This document shows, piece after piece, positions 52,895 to 61,660 of a DNA stretch of 64,000 bases. Location: NCBI RefSeq assembly GCF_002196855.1, contig NZ_NIPW01000007.1, positions 1-64,000 of the forward strand, read 5' to 3'. The notes under the pieces are model-generated. The model was not told the origin of the DNA, searched no databases, and saw nothing but the letters and a program-made list of their open reading frames with translations. The stretch is from Haematobacter genomosp. 1 (GTDB taxonomy: Bacteria > Pseudomonadota > Alphaproteobacteria > Rhodobacterales > Rhodobacteraceae). The position numbers and the translations under genes were made by a program. Within the stretch, counting starts at the first letter, position 1. Every line of letters begins with the position of its first letter.

Positions 52895-54943
52895 ATGACC
52901 CGGCAAGGTTACGATAGCGAGCGCGGCAACGCGGGCGAAACCCAGCAGATGGCCACCGAGGGCAGCCCTGTCCTTACAACCAATCACGGGACGCCGATTT
53001 CAGACAATCAGAACAGCCTCCGTGCGGGGGATCGCGGCCCGACCCTGCTGGAAGATTTCATTCTCCGGGAAAAAATCTTCCATTTCGACCACGAGCGGAT
53101 CCCGGAGCGGATCGTCCATGCCCGCGGCTCTGCGGCGCATGGTTATTTCGAATGCACAGATCCCATCCCAGACCTGAGCCGCGCGAGCCTATTTGCGGAA
53201 AAGGGGAATCGAATTCCCGTATTCGCCAGGTTTTCAACAGTCGCCGGCGGAGCGGGATCCGTGGATACACCGCGGGATGTCCGGGGGTTTGCCGTCAAAT
53301 TTTATACCGAAGAAGGCAACTGGGATCTGGTCGGCAACAATATCCCGGTCTTCTTCATTCAGGATGCGATCAAGTTCCCCGATCTCATCCATTCCGTGAA
53401 GATGGAGGCCGACCGCGGCTTTCCTCAGGCCGCGAGCGCGCATGATACATTCTGGGATTTCGTCTCCCTGATGCCTGAGAGCATGCATATGGTGCTCTGG
53501 GCAATGTCGGACCGCGCCATCCCGCGTAGCCCGCGCATGATGCAGGGTTTCGGTGTGCATACATTCAAGTTGGTGAACGCAGCAGGCGAGGAGACGTTCG
53601 TCAAGTTCCACTGGCGGCCGAAGCTGGGGACGCAGTCGCTTGTCTGGGATGAATCGGCCAAGTTGCAAGGGGCCGACAACGATTATCACCGGCGCGATCT
53701 GTGGAATGCCATCGCGTCGGGCGATTTCCCGGAATGGGAATTCGGAATTCAGGCCTTCGATGCCGCGACAGCAGAGAAGCTGCCCTTCGACGTCCTGGAC
53801 CCGACCAAGATCATTCCCGAGGAAGTCATCCCCCTCAGGATCATCGGGCGCATGGTGCTTGACCGCAACCCGGACAACCATTTCGCCGAGAATGAGCAGG
53901 CGGCATTCCTGCCCTCCAACGTGGTGCCGGGGATAGACTTCACCGATGATCCCTTGTTGCAGGGGCGGCTTTTTTCATATCTGGACACGCAGAAATCCCG
54001 GCTCGGCACGACGAATTTCCACCAAATCCCGATCAACGCGCCGAAATGTCCCTTCGCGAACATGCAGCGGGACGGGATGATGCAGACCATGGTGCCGAAG
54101 GGCCGCTCCAACTACGAACCCAACAGTCTGGCCGATGCAGGGGAGGATCCCGGCCCGCGTGCCGCCGCGTCCGGCTTCAGGACCGCGCCGCAGCAGGTCG
54201 AAGGGCCAAAACTGCGTATCCGGGCGGAAAGCTTCAGCGACCATTTCAGCCAGGCCCGCCTGTTCTTCCGGTCCCAGACCGAGAGCGAACAGTCCCATAT
54301 CGCCTCCGCGTTCACGTTTGAACTCTCCAAGGTGGAATTGGAGCATGTGCGCAAGCGTGTGCTCTCCCTGTTGCGGAATGTCGATGAGGCGCTCGCGGCG
54401 CAAGTGGCCGAGGGGTTGGCCATGGACCTCCCCGATCGCGCAACCCCTGCGCGGGAGCCGGTTGACCTCGATCTCTCCGATGCGCTTTCGATCCAGAAAA
54501 ACTGGACCGCGACCCTCAACGGCCGCACCGTCGGCGTTTTGTTCGACGAAGGCTCCGATAAGGGTGAGCTGGAACGCGTTATCAAGGCAGTAGAGAGTGC
54601 GGGCGGCACGGCCTTTACCGTCGCGCCGAAAGTGGGCGGCCTGTCGCTCAAGGGTGGCAAGATGAAGGCCGATGGGCAACTCGCGGGGTCGCCCTCCGTG
54701 TTGTTCGATGCGGTGGCGCTCGTCCTTACACCGGAAGCCGCGAAGAAGCTGTCGCGCAACGGGGCAGCGGTCGCGTTTGTCATGGACGCATTTTCCCACC
54801 TCAAGGCGATTGGGCTGAATGACGGGGCGAAAGCGCTTCTCGACCGGGCCGGGGTGGAGGAAGGGCCGGGTGTCACGGGACTGGATGACTTGGCGGAGGC
54901 GGCGACGCAGCGGTATTGGGGGCGTGAATCCAGCATGGAATGA
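52895..54943 (+). CDS. katE: Large-subunit catalase HPII (KatE)
   Basis: A 682-residue clade-2 haem catalase. The distal His is in VHARGSAAHGYFE, the NADPH/haem-pocket region in TPRDVRGFAVKFYTEEGNWDLVGNN, and the proximal Tyr in RLFSYLDTQKSRLG. A C-terminal flavodoxin/amidotransferase-like domain (about 540-682, GRTVGVLFDEGSD onward) marks the large-subunit class. AGGAGG precedes the ATG at 52895. It stands alone between quiC and radC. Cytoplasmic hydrogen peroxide removal. Confidence 0.95.
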   Translation: MTRQGYDSERGNAGETQQMATEGSPVLTTNHGTPISDNQNSLRAGDRGPTLLEDFILREKIFHFDHERIPERIVHARGSAAHGYFECTDPIPDLSRASLFAEKGNRIPVFARFSTVAGGAGSVDTPRDVRGFAVKFYTEEGNWDLVGNNIPVFFIQDAIKFPDLIHSVKMEADRGFPQAASAHDTFWDFVSLMPESMHMVLWAMSDRAIPRSPRMMQGFGVHTFKLVNAAGEETFVKFHWRPKLGTQSLVWDESAKLQGADNDYHRRDLWNAIASGDFPEWEFGIQAFDAATAEKLPFDVLDPTKIIPEEVIPLRIIGRMVLDRNPDNHFAENEQAAFLPSNVVPGIDFTDDPLLQGRLFSYLDTQKSRLGTTNFHQIPINAPKCPFANMQRDGMMQTMVPKGRSNYEPNSLADAGEDPGPRAAASGFRTAPQQVEGPKLRIRAESFSDHFSQARLFFRSQTESEQSHIASAFTFELSKVELEHVRKRVLSLLRNVDEALAAQVAEGLAMDLPDRATPAREPVDLDLSDALSIQKNWTATLNGRTVGVLFDEGSDKGELERVIKAVESAGGTAFTVAPKVGGLSLKGGKMKADGQLAGSPSVLFDAVALVLTPEAAKKLSRNGAAVAFVMDAFSHLKAIGLNDGAKALLDRAGVEEGPGVTGLDDLAEAATQRYWGRESSME

Positions 54944-55024
54944 CGATGCAATCGCGCTAGCGGGCTGCTGCAAAATGCCGGGCATCTGGCGAAGCTTGGG
55001 TGGGAGGCCAGTTGGTCCGCTCAC

Positions 55025-55047
55025 CCGCCAAAATCTGTTGGCGGTTT
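55025..55047 (+). terminator. Hairpin with short T run after katE
   Basis: CCGCCAA (55025-55031) and TTGGCGG (55038-55044) pair around an AATCTG loop and are followed by TTT, about 80 bases after the katE stop. A modest intrinsic terminator. Confidence 0.55.
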
Positions 55048-55170
55048 CCAACAATGTGAGGACGATTTCTGCCTTGGGGCAGACCCGGAGTGCTCTTTCC
55101 GCCGCCTGTTAAGACTATTTTTACCCTTCTCGCCCTAGCTTCTCCGCAAGAGCATGGGGAGTAATGAAAG

Positions 55171-56088
55171 GTGTGGTGGATCGGACGCCGCCGTCGTGAG
55201 GGTCAGCCCGACGGTACTCCTGCCCTTAGGCAAGATGGCCAGCAGAAGTCGGGTTTCTCGGCGGAAGCGCTTCGGGGTCTGGCGGAACTGGAGGCCCGGA
55301 GCGCCCCGCCCGATGCTTGGGCGCAGCCGTACCCACCCGCTTACCGGATGACCGATCGCCTGAAGCCTGACGCTGCCGCAGGAGGAGGGCTGGTCCGGGA
55401 TGAGACCGGCGCGCAGCGCCCCCATTACTGGGGACATCGCGAACGCCTCCGCACGCGCTTTCTTGACGGCGGGCCGATAGGGATGCCTGAGTATGAACTG
55501 TTGGAACTGCTGCTCTTCAACGCGATACCGCGCATCGATGTGAAGCCGCTGGCGAAACGCCTTCTCGCCGCTTTTGGTGACCTTAACGGTGTCATCGCCG
55601 CTTCAGAACATCGTATAATGCAGGTGGAGGGGGCGGATCGCTGGGTCTGGCTGCAACTTCGCCTCGTTGATGCCTTCGCGCAGCGCATGGCGCAGACGCG
55701 CGTCCTTCAGAGGGAGGTCGTTTCGTCATGGGATGCTCTGGTGACCTACTGCCGCACCTGCATGGCGCATCGGGAGACAGAGCAGTTTCGCGTTCTTTTT
55801 CTGGATCGCAAGAACGCGGTGATCGCCGATGAGGCGCTCGGACAGGGGACAATCGGACACGTCCCGGTCTATCCGCGGGAGGTGGCGAAACGCGCACTCG
55901 AACTGGCGGCAAGCGCCGTCATTCTGGTCCATAACCATCCTTCGGGCGACCCCACGCCGAGCGACGACGACGTTCTGATGACCGAACGTGTCATCGCGGC
56001 CTGCGAGGCGATCGACGTCTCCGTTCACGACCACCTCATCATCGGTAAACACGCGGAGACGTCCTTCAGGACAATGGGGCTGATTTGA
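55171..56088 (+). CDS. radC: RadC/JAB-domain protein
   Basis: A 305-residue RadC-family protein. The C-terminal MPN/JAB domain (about 185-305) has the metal motif HNHPSGDPTPSDDD and the upstream FLDRKN-AVIADE; the N-terminal part has a UPF0758-type helical region (RERLRTRFLDGG, YELLELLLFNAIPRIDVKPLAKRLL). Despite the name, a repair role is unproven. The GTG at 55171 is a provisional start; ATG 55348 would remove a poorly conserved N-terminus. It is a single-gene transcript. Confidence 0.85.
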   Translation: MWWIGRRRREGQPDGTPALRQDGQQKSGFSAEALRGLAELEARSAPPDAWAQPYPPAYRMTDRLKPDAAAGGGLVRDETGAQRPHYWGHRERLRTRFLDGGPIGMPEYELLELLLFNAIPRIDVKPLAKRLLAAFGDLNGVIAASEHRIMQVEGADRWVWLQLRLVDAFAQRMAQTRVLQREVVSSWDALVTYCRTCMAHRETEQFRVLFLDRKNAVIADEALGQGTIGHVPVYPREVAKRALELAASAVILVHNHPSGDPTPSDDDVLMTERVIAACEAIDVSVHDHLIIGKHAETSFRTMGLI

Positions 56089-56622
56089 GGCGTCATGGCG
56101 CCGGATCCAACGGCCTCCGAAGGTGCTACAGCTTTGAAATGCAAAGAACGCGATGCATCATCGGCAGCCATTTCGTCGGGCCGCTCGGGGTGGCGCAAGC
56201 GGTTCAGGGTGTGAAACACCATCCTCGCGGGATTGAAGCCGCAAGGAGTGACGTGCGGCTGTCGGGCCGTTCACCCGGTCGCTTGGGCGCTTGGCCATCG
56301 CGCAGGGCAGTGGCGCCGCCATCGGATTTGGGAGGCAATGCGGGTCGGAAGCCTCGTGGATCGCAACGTCCGTCGAGACGTTGAGTAGTGCTCACCACAT
56401 TCACCGCCCGAGACAGAACAGTTGGCGGTAATGATGGAGGAGAACGACCGCCGCCAACGCCGCTCGGCAGGAGGCTTTTGCCGGAGCATGGGCGTTGAGG
56501 CAACCGCCGAGCCGATCCGTCATCTGTCGCCCCAGACGGTTCCCAGAACCCTACCGGCCGCTTGCCTCTCGCCGATCCGATCCAGCGCGTCGGATACGCG
56601 CTGAACAGGATGGCCGACGGCT
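56089..56622. other. Intergenic stretch after radC, no gene recognised
   Basis: About 530 bases between radC and the convergent crotonase gene. No convincing gene was seen; open frames here have no family likeness and no ribosome sites. Two inverted repeats exist: CAACGTC/GACGTTG (56364-56370, 56377-56383) and GTTGGCGG/CCGCCAAC (56421-56428, 56451-56458). Either may help terminate transcription. Confidence 0.5.
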
Positions 56623-57420
56623 CTAATCCTGAAAGACCGGCTTGCGGCGTTCGAGGAGAGCGAGCAGCGCCTCCCTGTGATCAGGTGTGTGCTGGATGAT
56701 CGCCTGATAGCTGGCCGCCAGATCAAGGGCCGTCTCCAGCGGAAGACCCATCGACTGCCGGATAAGCCGCTTGTTGAGCCGGACACTCCGGGGTGCGAAG
56801 GAGGCGATGCGATGCGCCATTTCCCGCGCTGCGGGCATCAGTTCTTCCGGCGGCAGGACATGGGTAACCAGACCCCAGTCCAGCGCCTCCGCAGCATTCA
56901 GGGTCCGGCATGTCAGAGCGAGTTCGACGGCACGGGGATAGCCCACGACACGCGGCAGATACCATGCCCCGCCATCGCCGGAAATCAGCCCGACCCGGAG
57001 GAAGCTCTCCGCGAAGCTCGCCTCCGTCGAAGCCAGCCGGATGTCGCACATGGTGGCGATATCCATTCCCGCGCCGATCGCCAGACCGTTCACGGCAGCG
57101 ATGGCAGGCACGTCCAACTGGCCGAACAGGCGGGGAAGCACCTGAATGTTGCGCCGGTAGGCCTCCTGCATTTCTGCGGGAGTTCCGGCGAACATCGGAT
57201 GAGAGCCGTCCCGCATCTCCTTGACGTTTCCGCCGGAACTGAACGCCTCCCCCGCGCCGGTCAGAAGGATGCAGCCAAGGCTGTCGTCTTCGTTCGCCGC
57301 CGCCAGAAACGCCTCCAGTTCCCGGATCACGTCGTCCGACAGCGCGTTCCGCGTCTGGGGCCGGTTAAGCGTCAGGATGGCGACGGGTCCGTCGCGCTCG
57401 ATGAGAACCGCCTGTGTCAT
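56623..57420 (-). CDS. Enoyl-CoA hydratase/isomerase (crotonase family)
   Basis: A 265-residue crotonase. Oxyanion stretches are TGAGEAFSSGGNVKEM and AVNGLAIGAGMDIATMCD, and the catalytic-loop ASFAESFLRVGLISGDGGAWYLPR has Glu in the position typical of hydratases, followed by GDGGA, which favours an isomerase or hydratase of bulky substrates. It ends a minus-strand operon with two acyl-CoA dehydrogenase genes, each overlapping the next by ATGA. The substrate is unknown. Confidence 0.88.
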   Translation of the reverse strand: MTQAVLIERDGPVAILTLNRPQTRNALSDDVIRELEAFLAAANEDDSLGCILLTGAGEAFSSGGNVKEMRDGSHPMFAGTPAEMQEAYRRNIQVLPRLFGQLDVPAIAAVNGLAIGAGMDIATMCDIRLASTEASFAESFLRVGLISGDGGAWYLPRVVGYPRAVELALTCRTLNAAEALDWGLVTHVLPPEELMPAAREMAHRIASFAPRSVRLNKRLIRQSMGLPLETALDLAASYQAIIQHTPDHREALLALLERRKPVFQD

Positions 57421-58217
57421 GCCTCACTCCTTTCATCAGTCAGATAAGCCCACAGGCCCCCGGGTGCGGCGAGCGCCGCGCGACCCACCCGCGCCTCGCA
57501 CTCCGCCTGCCGCCCGTTGTCGTCGCGCCATTGCCAAAGACGACGGGTGTAATGATGGAGCGGGTGCTCCTCCGTGAAGCCGATGGCGCCCATCACCTGA
57601 TGGGCAGCAGCAGCGATGAAGGTTGCAGCCCGTCCCGCCTGTGCCTTGGCCGTCAGCCATGGGAGGGTGTCTTCGCCATCCGCCTCCGCCGCCTCCAGCG
57701 CCGCGGCCAAGGCTGCTTCCGTCAGCGCGAGTTCGGAGGCCGCTTCCGCCAGCAAGTGCTGAAGCGCCTGGAATTTGCCGAGCGGGCGGCCAAACTGCTG
57801 GCGGGTATTGGCATAATCCACCGCAATCTCCATCACTCGCGCCATCGCGCCGGTCATCGCGGCTACGGTGAGAAGCGCGTCGTCGCGAGTAGCCTCTCCC
57901 TCAGGGGGTTCATCTGCGCCGAACAGGCCGCCGGCTAAGGGCCGCGCCTCCTCCCCGGCCAGCAGCGCAACCGGATCGACAGGCGCGGCATGCCAGCCAA
58001 GGCGCCAGCAGGCCACCGCCGCATCGCCGAGCGTGCCGCCCAGTCCTCCCTCGTCTTCCGCGCGCAGGAGCAGCGGCAAGCCCGCCTCCGTCAATGCCGC
58101 CCGGAGTTGCTCTTCGCCTTCAGCACCGGTCAGTCCGGCCAGTCCGGCCAGTCTGCGCGTGAGCAGGCGATCCAGCGTATCATCCATCATTCGGGCGATG
58201 TCGGTCATCTCGTTCAT
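57417..58217 (-). CDS. Acyl-CoA dehydrogenase-like subunit lacking the central beta domain
   Basis: A 266-residue protein with an acyl-CoA dehydrogenase N-terminal helical part (about 1-78, GLPLLLRAEDEGGLGGT) and a normal C-terminal helical domain (about 114-266, VDYANTRQQFGRPLGKFQALQHLL, VMGAIGFTEEHPLHHYTRR). The roughly 100-residue beta domain that should lie between is reduced to a linker (about 79-113). The reading frame is intact and overlaps both neighbours, so this is not a sequencing break. It probably forms a heteromer with the full-length dehydrogenase encoded just upstream, as small ACAD subunits do in steroid catabolism. Confidence 0.78.
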   Translation of the reverse strand: MNEMTDIARMMDDTLDRLLTRRLAGLAGLTGAEGEEQLRAALTEAGLPLLLRAEDEGGLGGTLGDAAVACWRLGWHAAPVDPVALLAGEEARPLAGGLFGADEPPEGEATRDDALLTVAAMTGAMARVMEIAVDYANTRQQFGRPLGKFQALQHLLAEAASELALTEAALAAALEAAEADGEDTLPWLTAKAQAGRAATFIAAAAHQVMGAIGFTEEHPLHHYTRRLWQWRDDNGRQAECEARVGRAALAAPGGLWAYLTDERSEA

Positions 58218-59374
58218 CTCAGGCCAAGCCCCCTCGCAATGATGCCCCTCAGGATCTCTCGTGTGCCGCCCCGGAGCGTGAAGCTCGGAGCGCTCAGGAT
58301 CGCGGTGGCAAGCGCTGCGCCGCCCGAGCCTTCTCCGGGCCGGAGATCGGTGAGGCGGCGGGCGAGTTCCGGTATCTCCTGCTCGAGCGCCGTGCCCATA
58401 TCCTTCATGATCGGCGCCAGTACGCCGACATCCTCGCCCGCGGCAAGACGGCGGTTGATACGGAGCGAAAGCTGGCGAATCGCGTTCATCCGCGCAACGA
58501 CGCGCCCGATCTCCGCCTCTGCCATGCGGTCTGGTGCCTGCGCCGCCATATCCACCACAACCGAGAGCAGACCAAAGGTGGAAAGGATGCGATCCGGCCC
58601 ACTCCTCTCGAACGCCAGCTCTTCGTTGACAAGCCGCCAGCCCGAGCCCTCCGGCCCCAGAAGGTGATCCTCGGGGACGAAGTTGCCATCGAAGGTGATC
58701 TCGTTCAGCTCCTCCTCTCCGCGCAGATCGCGAAGCGGGCGGACTTCCACCCCCTCGCCCTGCATCGGCACGACAAGCTGGGACAGGCCGGCATAGCGAT
58801 CCTCCCCCCGCGGCGAGGTCCGGCAGAGCGCTATGACATAGTCCGCATGCTGGGCGTTCGTCGTCCAGACCTTGCGCCCGTGAATGCGCCAGCCACCCTC
58901 CACGCGCTCCGCCCGCGTTCGGATTGAGGACAGGTCCGAGCCGCTGTCCGGCTCGCTCATGCCGATACCGATCGTACATTCCCCGGTAACGATTTGCGGC
59001 AGGATCAGCCGCTTCAGCGCCTCGCTTCCGTTTCTGAGGATCTGCGGCCCGCTCTGGCGGTCGGCGATCCAGTGCGCGCCCTGGGGTGCGCCGGCCGCCA
59101 GCAGTTCCTCGCACACCACATAGCGTTCGTAGAGGCTGCGTTCATGTCCGCCATAGGCCCGCGGCCATGTCATGCCGATATAGCCACGCTCCGCACAGCG
59201 ACGGGAGAAATCGCGGCTCCATGTCGTCCATGTCTGGCGACCCGGGCGAATGGTGCCCCGCGCGGTTTCCTCCTCCACAAAAGCGCGAACCTCGGCGCGG
59301 AGCGCCCTTTCCCCCGGAAAGTCCGGGCGCGGCGCTTCTCCCTCCAGCCTTGGGAACAGGCGGGGAATACTCAC
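58214..59374 (-). CDS. Acyl-CoA dehydrogenase
   Basis: A 386-residue FAD-dependent acyl-CoA dehydrogenase with all three domains. GMSEPDSGSDLSSIRTRAE marks the beta domain, KVWTTNAQHADY the FAD contact region, and ELAFERSGPDRI has a Glu in the position used by isovaleryl-type enzymes. It overlaps the truncated dehydrogenase gene (ATGA), indicating a heteromeric partner. It follows the IclR regulator with a 64-base gap in the same operon. Confidence 0.88.
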   Translation of the reverse strand: MSIPRLFPRLEGEAPRPDFPGERALRAEVRAFVEEETARGTIRPGRQTWTTWSRDFSRRCAERGYIGMTWPRAYGGHERSLYERYVVCEELLAAGAPQGAHWIADRQSGPQILRNGSEALKRLILPQIVTGECTIGIGMSEPDSGSDLSSIRTRAERVEGGWRIHGRKVWTTNAQHADYVIALCRTSPRGEDRYAGLSQLVVPMQGEGVEVRPLRDLRGEEELNEITFDGNFVPEDHLLGPEGSGWRLVNEELAFERSGPDRILSTFGLLSVVVDMAAQAPDRMAEAEIGRVVARMNAIRQLSLRINRRLAAGEDVGVLAPIMKDMGTALEQEIPELARRLTDLRPGEGSGGAALATAILSAPSFTLRGGTREILRGIIARGLGLR

Positions 59375-59438
59375 GTGCGGCCCCTGCCACGGCTCCTGCG
59401 GCGCGCTGCCCTGCCCGCGTCGGGCGGTATCTGTCCTG

Positions 59439-60251
59439 TCATTCTTTCTCCCCCTCCCTCAAATCCATTCCCGCTTCATCCAGCAGGCGATGCAGTTGCG
59501 GCACATTGTCCGCGAAGTAGCCCGGACCGAACCGCCGTTCGATGGCACGCTGCATGATCAACGCAATCTCACCCATCCGGTCGAAGATACGGAACAGCGG
59601 CCCCGCCACCGTGACGGAGAACGCCCGGCCACCCAACGGCAGGGGAACGGAGACCCCGCCCAGATCCTGGCTGAAGGCGGAGGCGCTGCGGAACCAGCCC
59701 CGGGCAAGCGAGGTGGCCATGCTTTCCTCCACCTCCTCCGCCGTCATGGGCGTGCCGGAGCCGTAGCGGGTGTAGCTTGCCCGTTTCAGCAGCGCGGTGA
59801 CCTGCGCGCGGGGCAACTGGCACATGATCGCCTGACCGGAAGCCGTCCCATGCAGCGGCACCCTCCGTCCCGGCTCTGCGATGTAGCGTATGGCCTGCCG
59901 CGATTGGATAACCGACATCAGGATCGCCTGTTGCCCGCTCTGCGCGGCGATCCAGACGGTTTCCTGCGTCTGCGCGGCAAGATCGGCAAGCAGTTCCTGC
60001 AACCCTTCCGGCATCGGCTCCGCAGCCGCGACGTCCTGCGCAAGCGCGAGCCAGCGCGGCGTGGGATAGTAGCCTCCGCGCGGTTTCGGCTCATACAGGA
60101 AACCACGCTCCACCAACGTGGAAATGATGTTGAACGCGCTGGACCGGGGCCAGCCGAAACGGGCGGAGATCTCCGCAAGGCTCGCCGGCCGCTGATGCGC
60201 GGCGAAGTATTCCAGCAGGTCGAGCACGTTGGCAGCCTGCTTCACGGCCAT
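59439..60251 (-). CDS. IclR-family regulator of an acyl-CoA module
   Basis: A 270-residue IclR regulator. The N-terminal winged helix (QAANVLDLLEYFAAHQRPASLAEISARFGWPRSSAFNIISTLVERGFL in pieces) precedes the GAF-like effector domain (VPLHGTASGQAIMCQLP, the usual GSA/GTASGKA signature). The ATG at 60251 with GAGG upstream is preferred over a TTG two codons earlier. It is the first gene of the minus-strand dehydrogenase operon and divergent from the CoA-transferase operon. Confidence 0.88.
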   Translation of the reverse strand: MAVKQAANVLDLLEYFAAHQRPASLAEISARFGWPRSSAFNIISTLVERGFLYEPKPRGGYYPTPRWLALAQDVAAAEPMPEGLQELLADLAAQTQETVWIAAQSGQQAILMSVIQSRQAIRYIAEPGRRVPLHGTASGQAIMCQLPRAQVTALLKRASYTRYGSGTPMTAEEVEESMATSLARGWFRSASAFSQDLGGVSVPLPLGGRAFSVTVAGPLFRIFDRMGEIALIMQRAIERRFGPGYFADNVPQLHRLLDEAGMDLREGEKE

Positions 60252-60272
60252 GATCAATCCTCACGTTTGTCT

Positions 60273-60388
60273 ACATATATGGACATATAATACCTAAATA
60301 TGGGCATAGCACAAATATTCATTGACACCAGCAGGAGAATCGCAATTAAGTCCATTAATGTGATCTTATGGTTCACATATATGGACAT
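60273..60388. promoter_or_regulatory. Repeated ACATATATGGACAT elements between IclR and CoA-transferase operons
   Basis: The 14-base ACATATATGGACAT occurs at 60273-60286 and again at 60375-60388. A related inverted copy, GTCCATTAATGTGA, lies at 60350-60363. These three elements frame the divergent promoters and are the best operator candidates for the IclR protein. The region is strikingly AT-rich for this genome. Confidence 0.65.
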
Positions 60389-60428
60389 CTACGGGAGAGA
60401 TGTCCGCTTTTCTGCCGGGAGGTTTTGA

Positions 60429-61649
60429 ATGGGGCCGTTGAACGGAATCCGCATCGTGGACATGACGTCCGTTCTGATGGGGCCATACGCCACCCAGATG
60501 CTTGGCGATTTCGGGGCGGATGTAATGAAGGTGGAGGCACCGGACGGGGATCTGGTTCGCAAGATCGGTCCGGCCCGCCACGCCGGAATGGGGCCACTCT
60601 TTCTCCATGCAAATCGCTCCAAACGGTCGATCACACTCGACCTCAAGGTGCCGGAGGGGCGGGAGGCACTGCTTCGGCTCTGCGCGGATGCAGATGCGCT
60701 GGTCTACAACGTCCGGCCCAAGGCCATGGAGCGGCTGGGCCTGTCCTACGAGGAAGTCGCTGCGGTCAATCCGCGCATCGTCTATGCGGGCATGTTCGGT
60801 TACGCACAGAACGGCCCCTACGCGGCGCGCCCGGCCTACGACGATCTGATCCAGGGGGCCGCGACGATCCCCTATCTCTTTTCGCGTGTGAACGAAGGGC
60901 ACCCCCGCTACGTGCCGACGGCGATGGCGGATCGCATCGTCGGGCTGGTCGCGGCCAATGCCATTCTCGCATCGCTGATCGAACGTGATCGGTCCGGCAG
61001 CGGCCAGCGGGTCGATGTGCCGATGTTCGAAACCATGGTGAGCTTCGTGTTGTCCGACCACATGGGAGGGCTGACCTATGAACCGCCGCTGGATAAAGGC
61101 GGCTACGCGCGGCAACTCTCCGCGGACCGCCGCCCGTATCAGACACAGGACGGCTATATCTGCGCGCTGATCTACAATGACGGTCACTGGCGTCGCTTCT
61201 TCGCGGCAATCGGACAGCCCGAGATGCCGGAGGCCGACCCCCGCTTTCGCGACTTCGTCTCCCGCATGGCGCATATCGACGAGGTCTATGGCGAACTCTC
61301 CCGATTGTTCCTCACGCGGACCACCGCGGAGTGGATGGAGTTGCTGGAGGAGGCCGATGTGCCCGCCATGCCGATGTATGACTTCGAGGGCGTGCTGAAC
61401 GACCCGCACCTGGCGGCCACGGGCTTCTTCCAGATGGTCGATCACCCGAGCGAGGGAAAAATCCGCCAGATGGCCGTGCCCGCGAAATGGTCACGCACCC
61501 CCGCACTGCCGGAGCGCCTCGCGCCGCGACAGGGGGAGAACACGGCAGAAATACTCCGGGAGGCCGGCATGACCACGGCCGAGATGGACGCCATGGCGCA
61601 GGCGGGGGCATTCGGCGCCCCGCCCGCTCCGACAGCGCGGCGCGCGTGA
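60429..61649 (+). CDS. CoA-transferase family III (CaiB/BaiF)
   Basis: A 406-residue class III CoA-transferase. The start GPLNGIRIVDMTSVLMGPYATQMLGDFGADVMKVEAPDGD is the family hallmark, and the catalytic Asp is expected within AARPAYDDLIQGAATI. GGGAGG precedes the ATG. It would attach CoA to an incoming carboxylate for the dehydrogenase encoded next. It is regulated, by inference, by the divergent IclR protein. Substrate unknown. Confidence 0.88.
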   Translation: MGPLNGIRIVDMTSVLMGPYATQMLGDFGADVMKVEAPDGDLVRKIGPARHAGMGPLFLHANRSKRSITLDLKVPEGREALLRLCADADALVYNVRPKAMERLGLSYEEVAAVNPRIVYAGMFGYAQNGPYAARPAYDDLIQGAATIPYLFSRVNEGHPRYVPTAMADRIVGLVAANAILASLIERDRSGSGQRVDVPMFETMVSFVLSDHMGGLTYEPPLDKGGYARQLSADRRPYQTQDGYICALIYNDGHWRRFFAAIGQPEMPEADPRFRDFVSRMAHIDEVYGELSRLFLTRTTAEWMELLEEADVPAMPMYDFEGVLNDPHLAATGFFQMVDHPSEGKIRQMAVPAKWSRTPALPERLAPRQGENTAEILREAGMTTAEMDAMAQAGAFGAPPAPTARRA

Positions 61650-61660
61650 GGGGAAACGGA

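Noticed and set aside
55037-56428. GTTGGCGGT repeated on both sides of radC, suggestive of mobile-element ends
   Set aside because: Only nine bases are shared, in the same orientation at 55037 and 56421; there is no transposase and no target duplication, and one copy is part of a terminator.
57417-58217. Possible frameshift or deletion artefact in the short acyl-CoA dehydrogenase
   Set aside because: The frame is continuous, both ends overlap neighbours with ATGA, and no beta-domain codons are visible in another frame nearby, so a natural short form is more likely.
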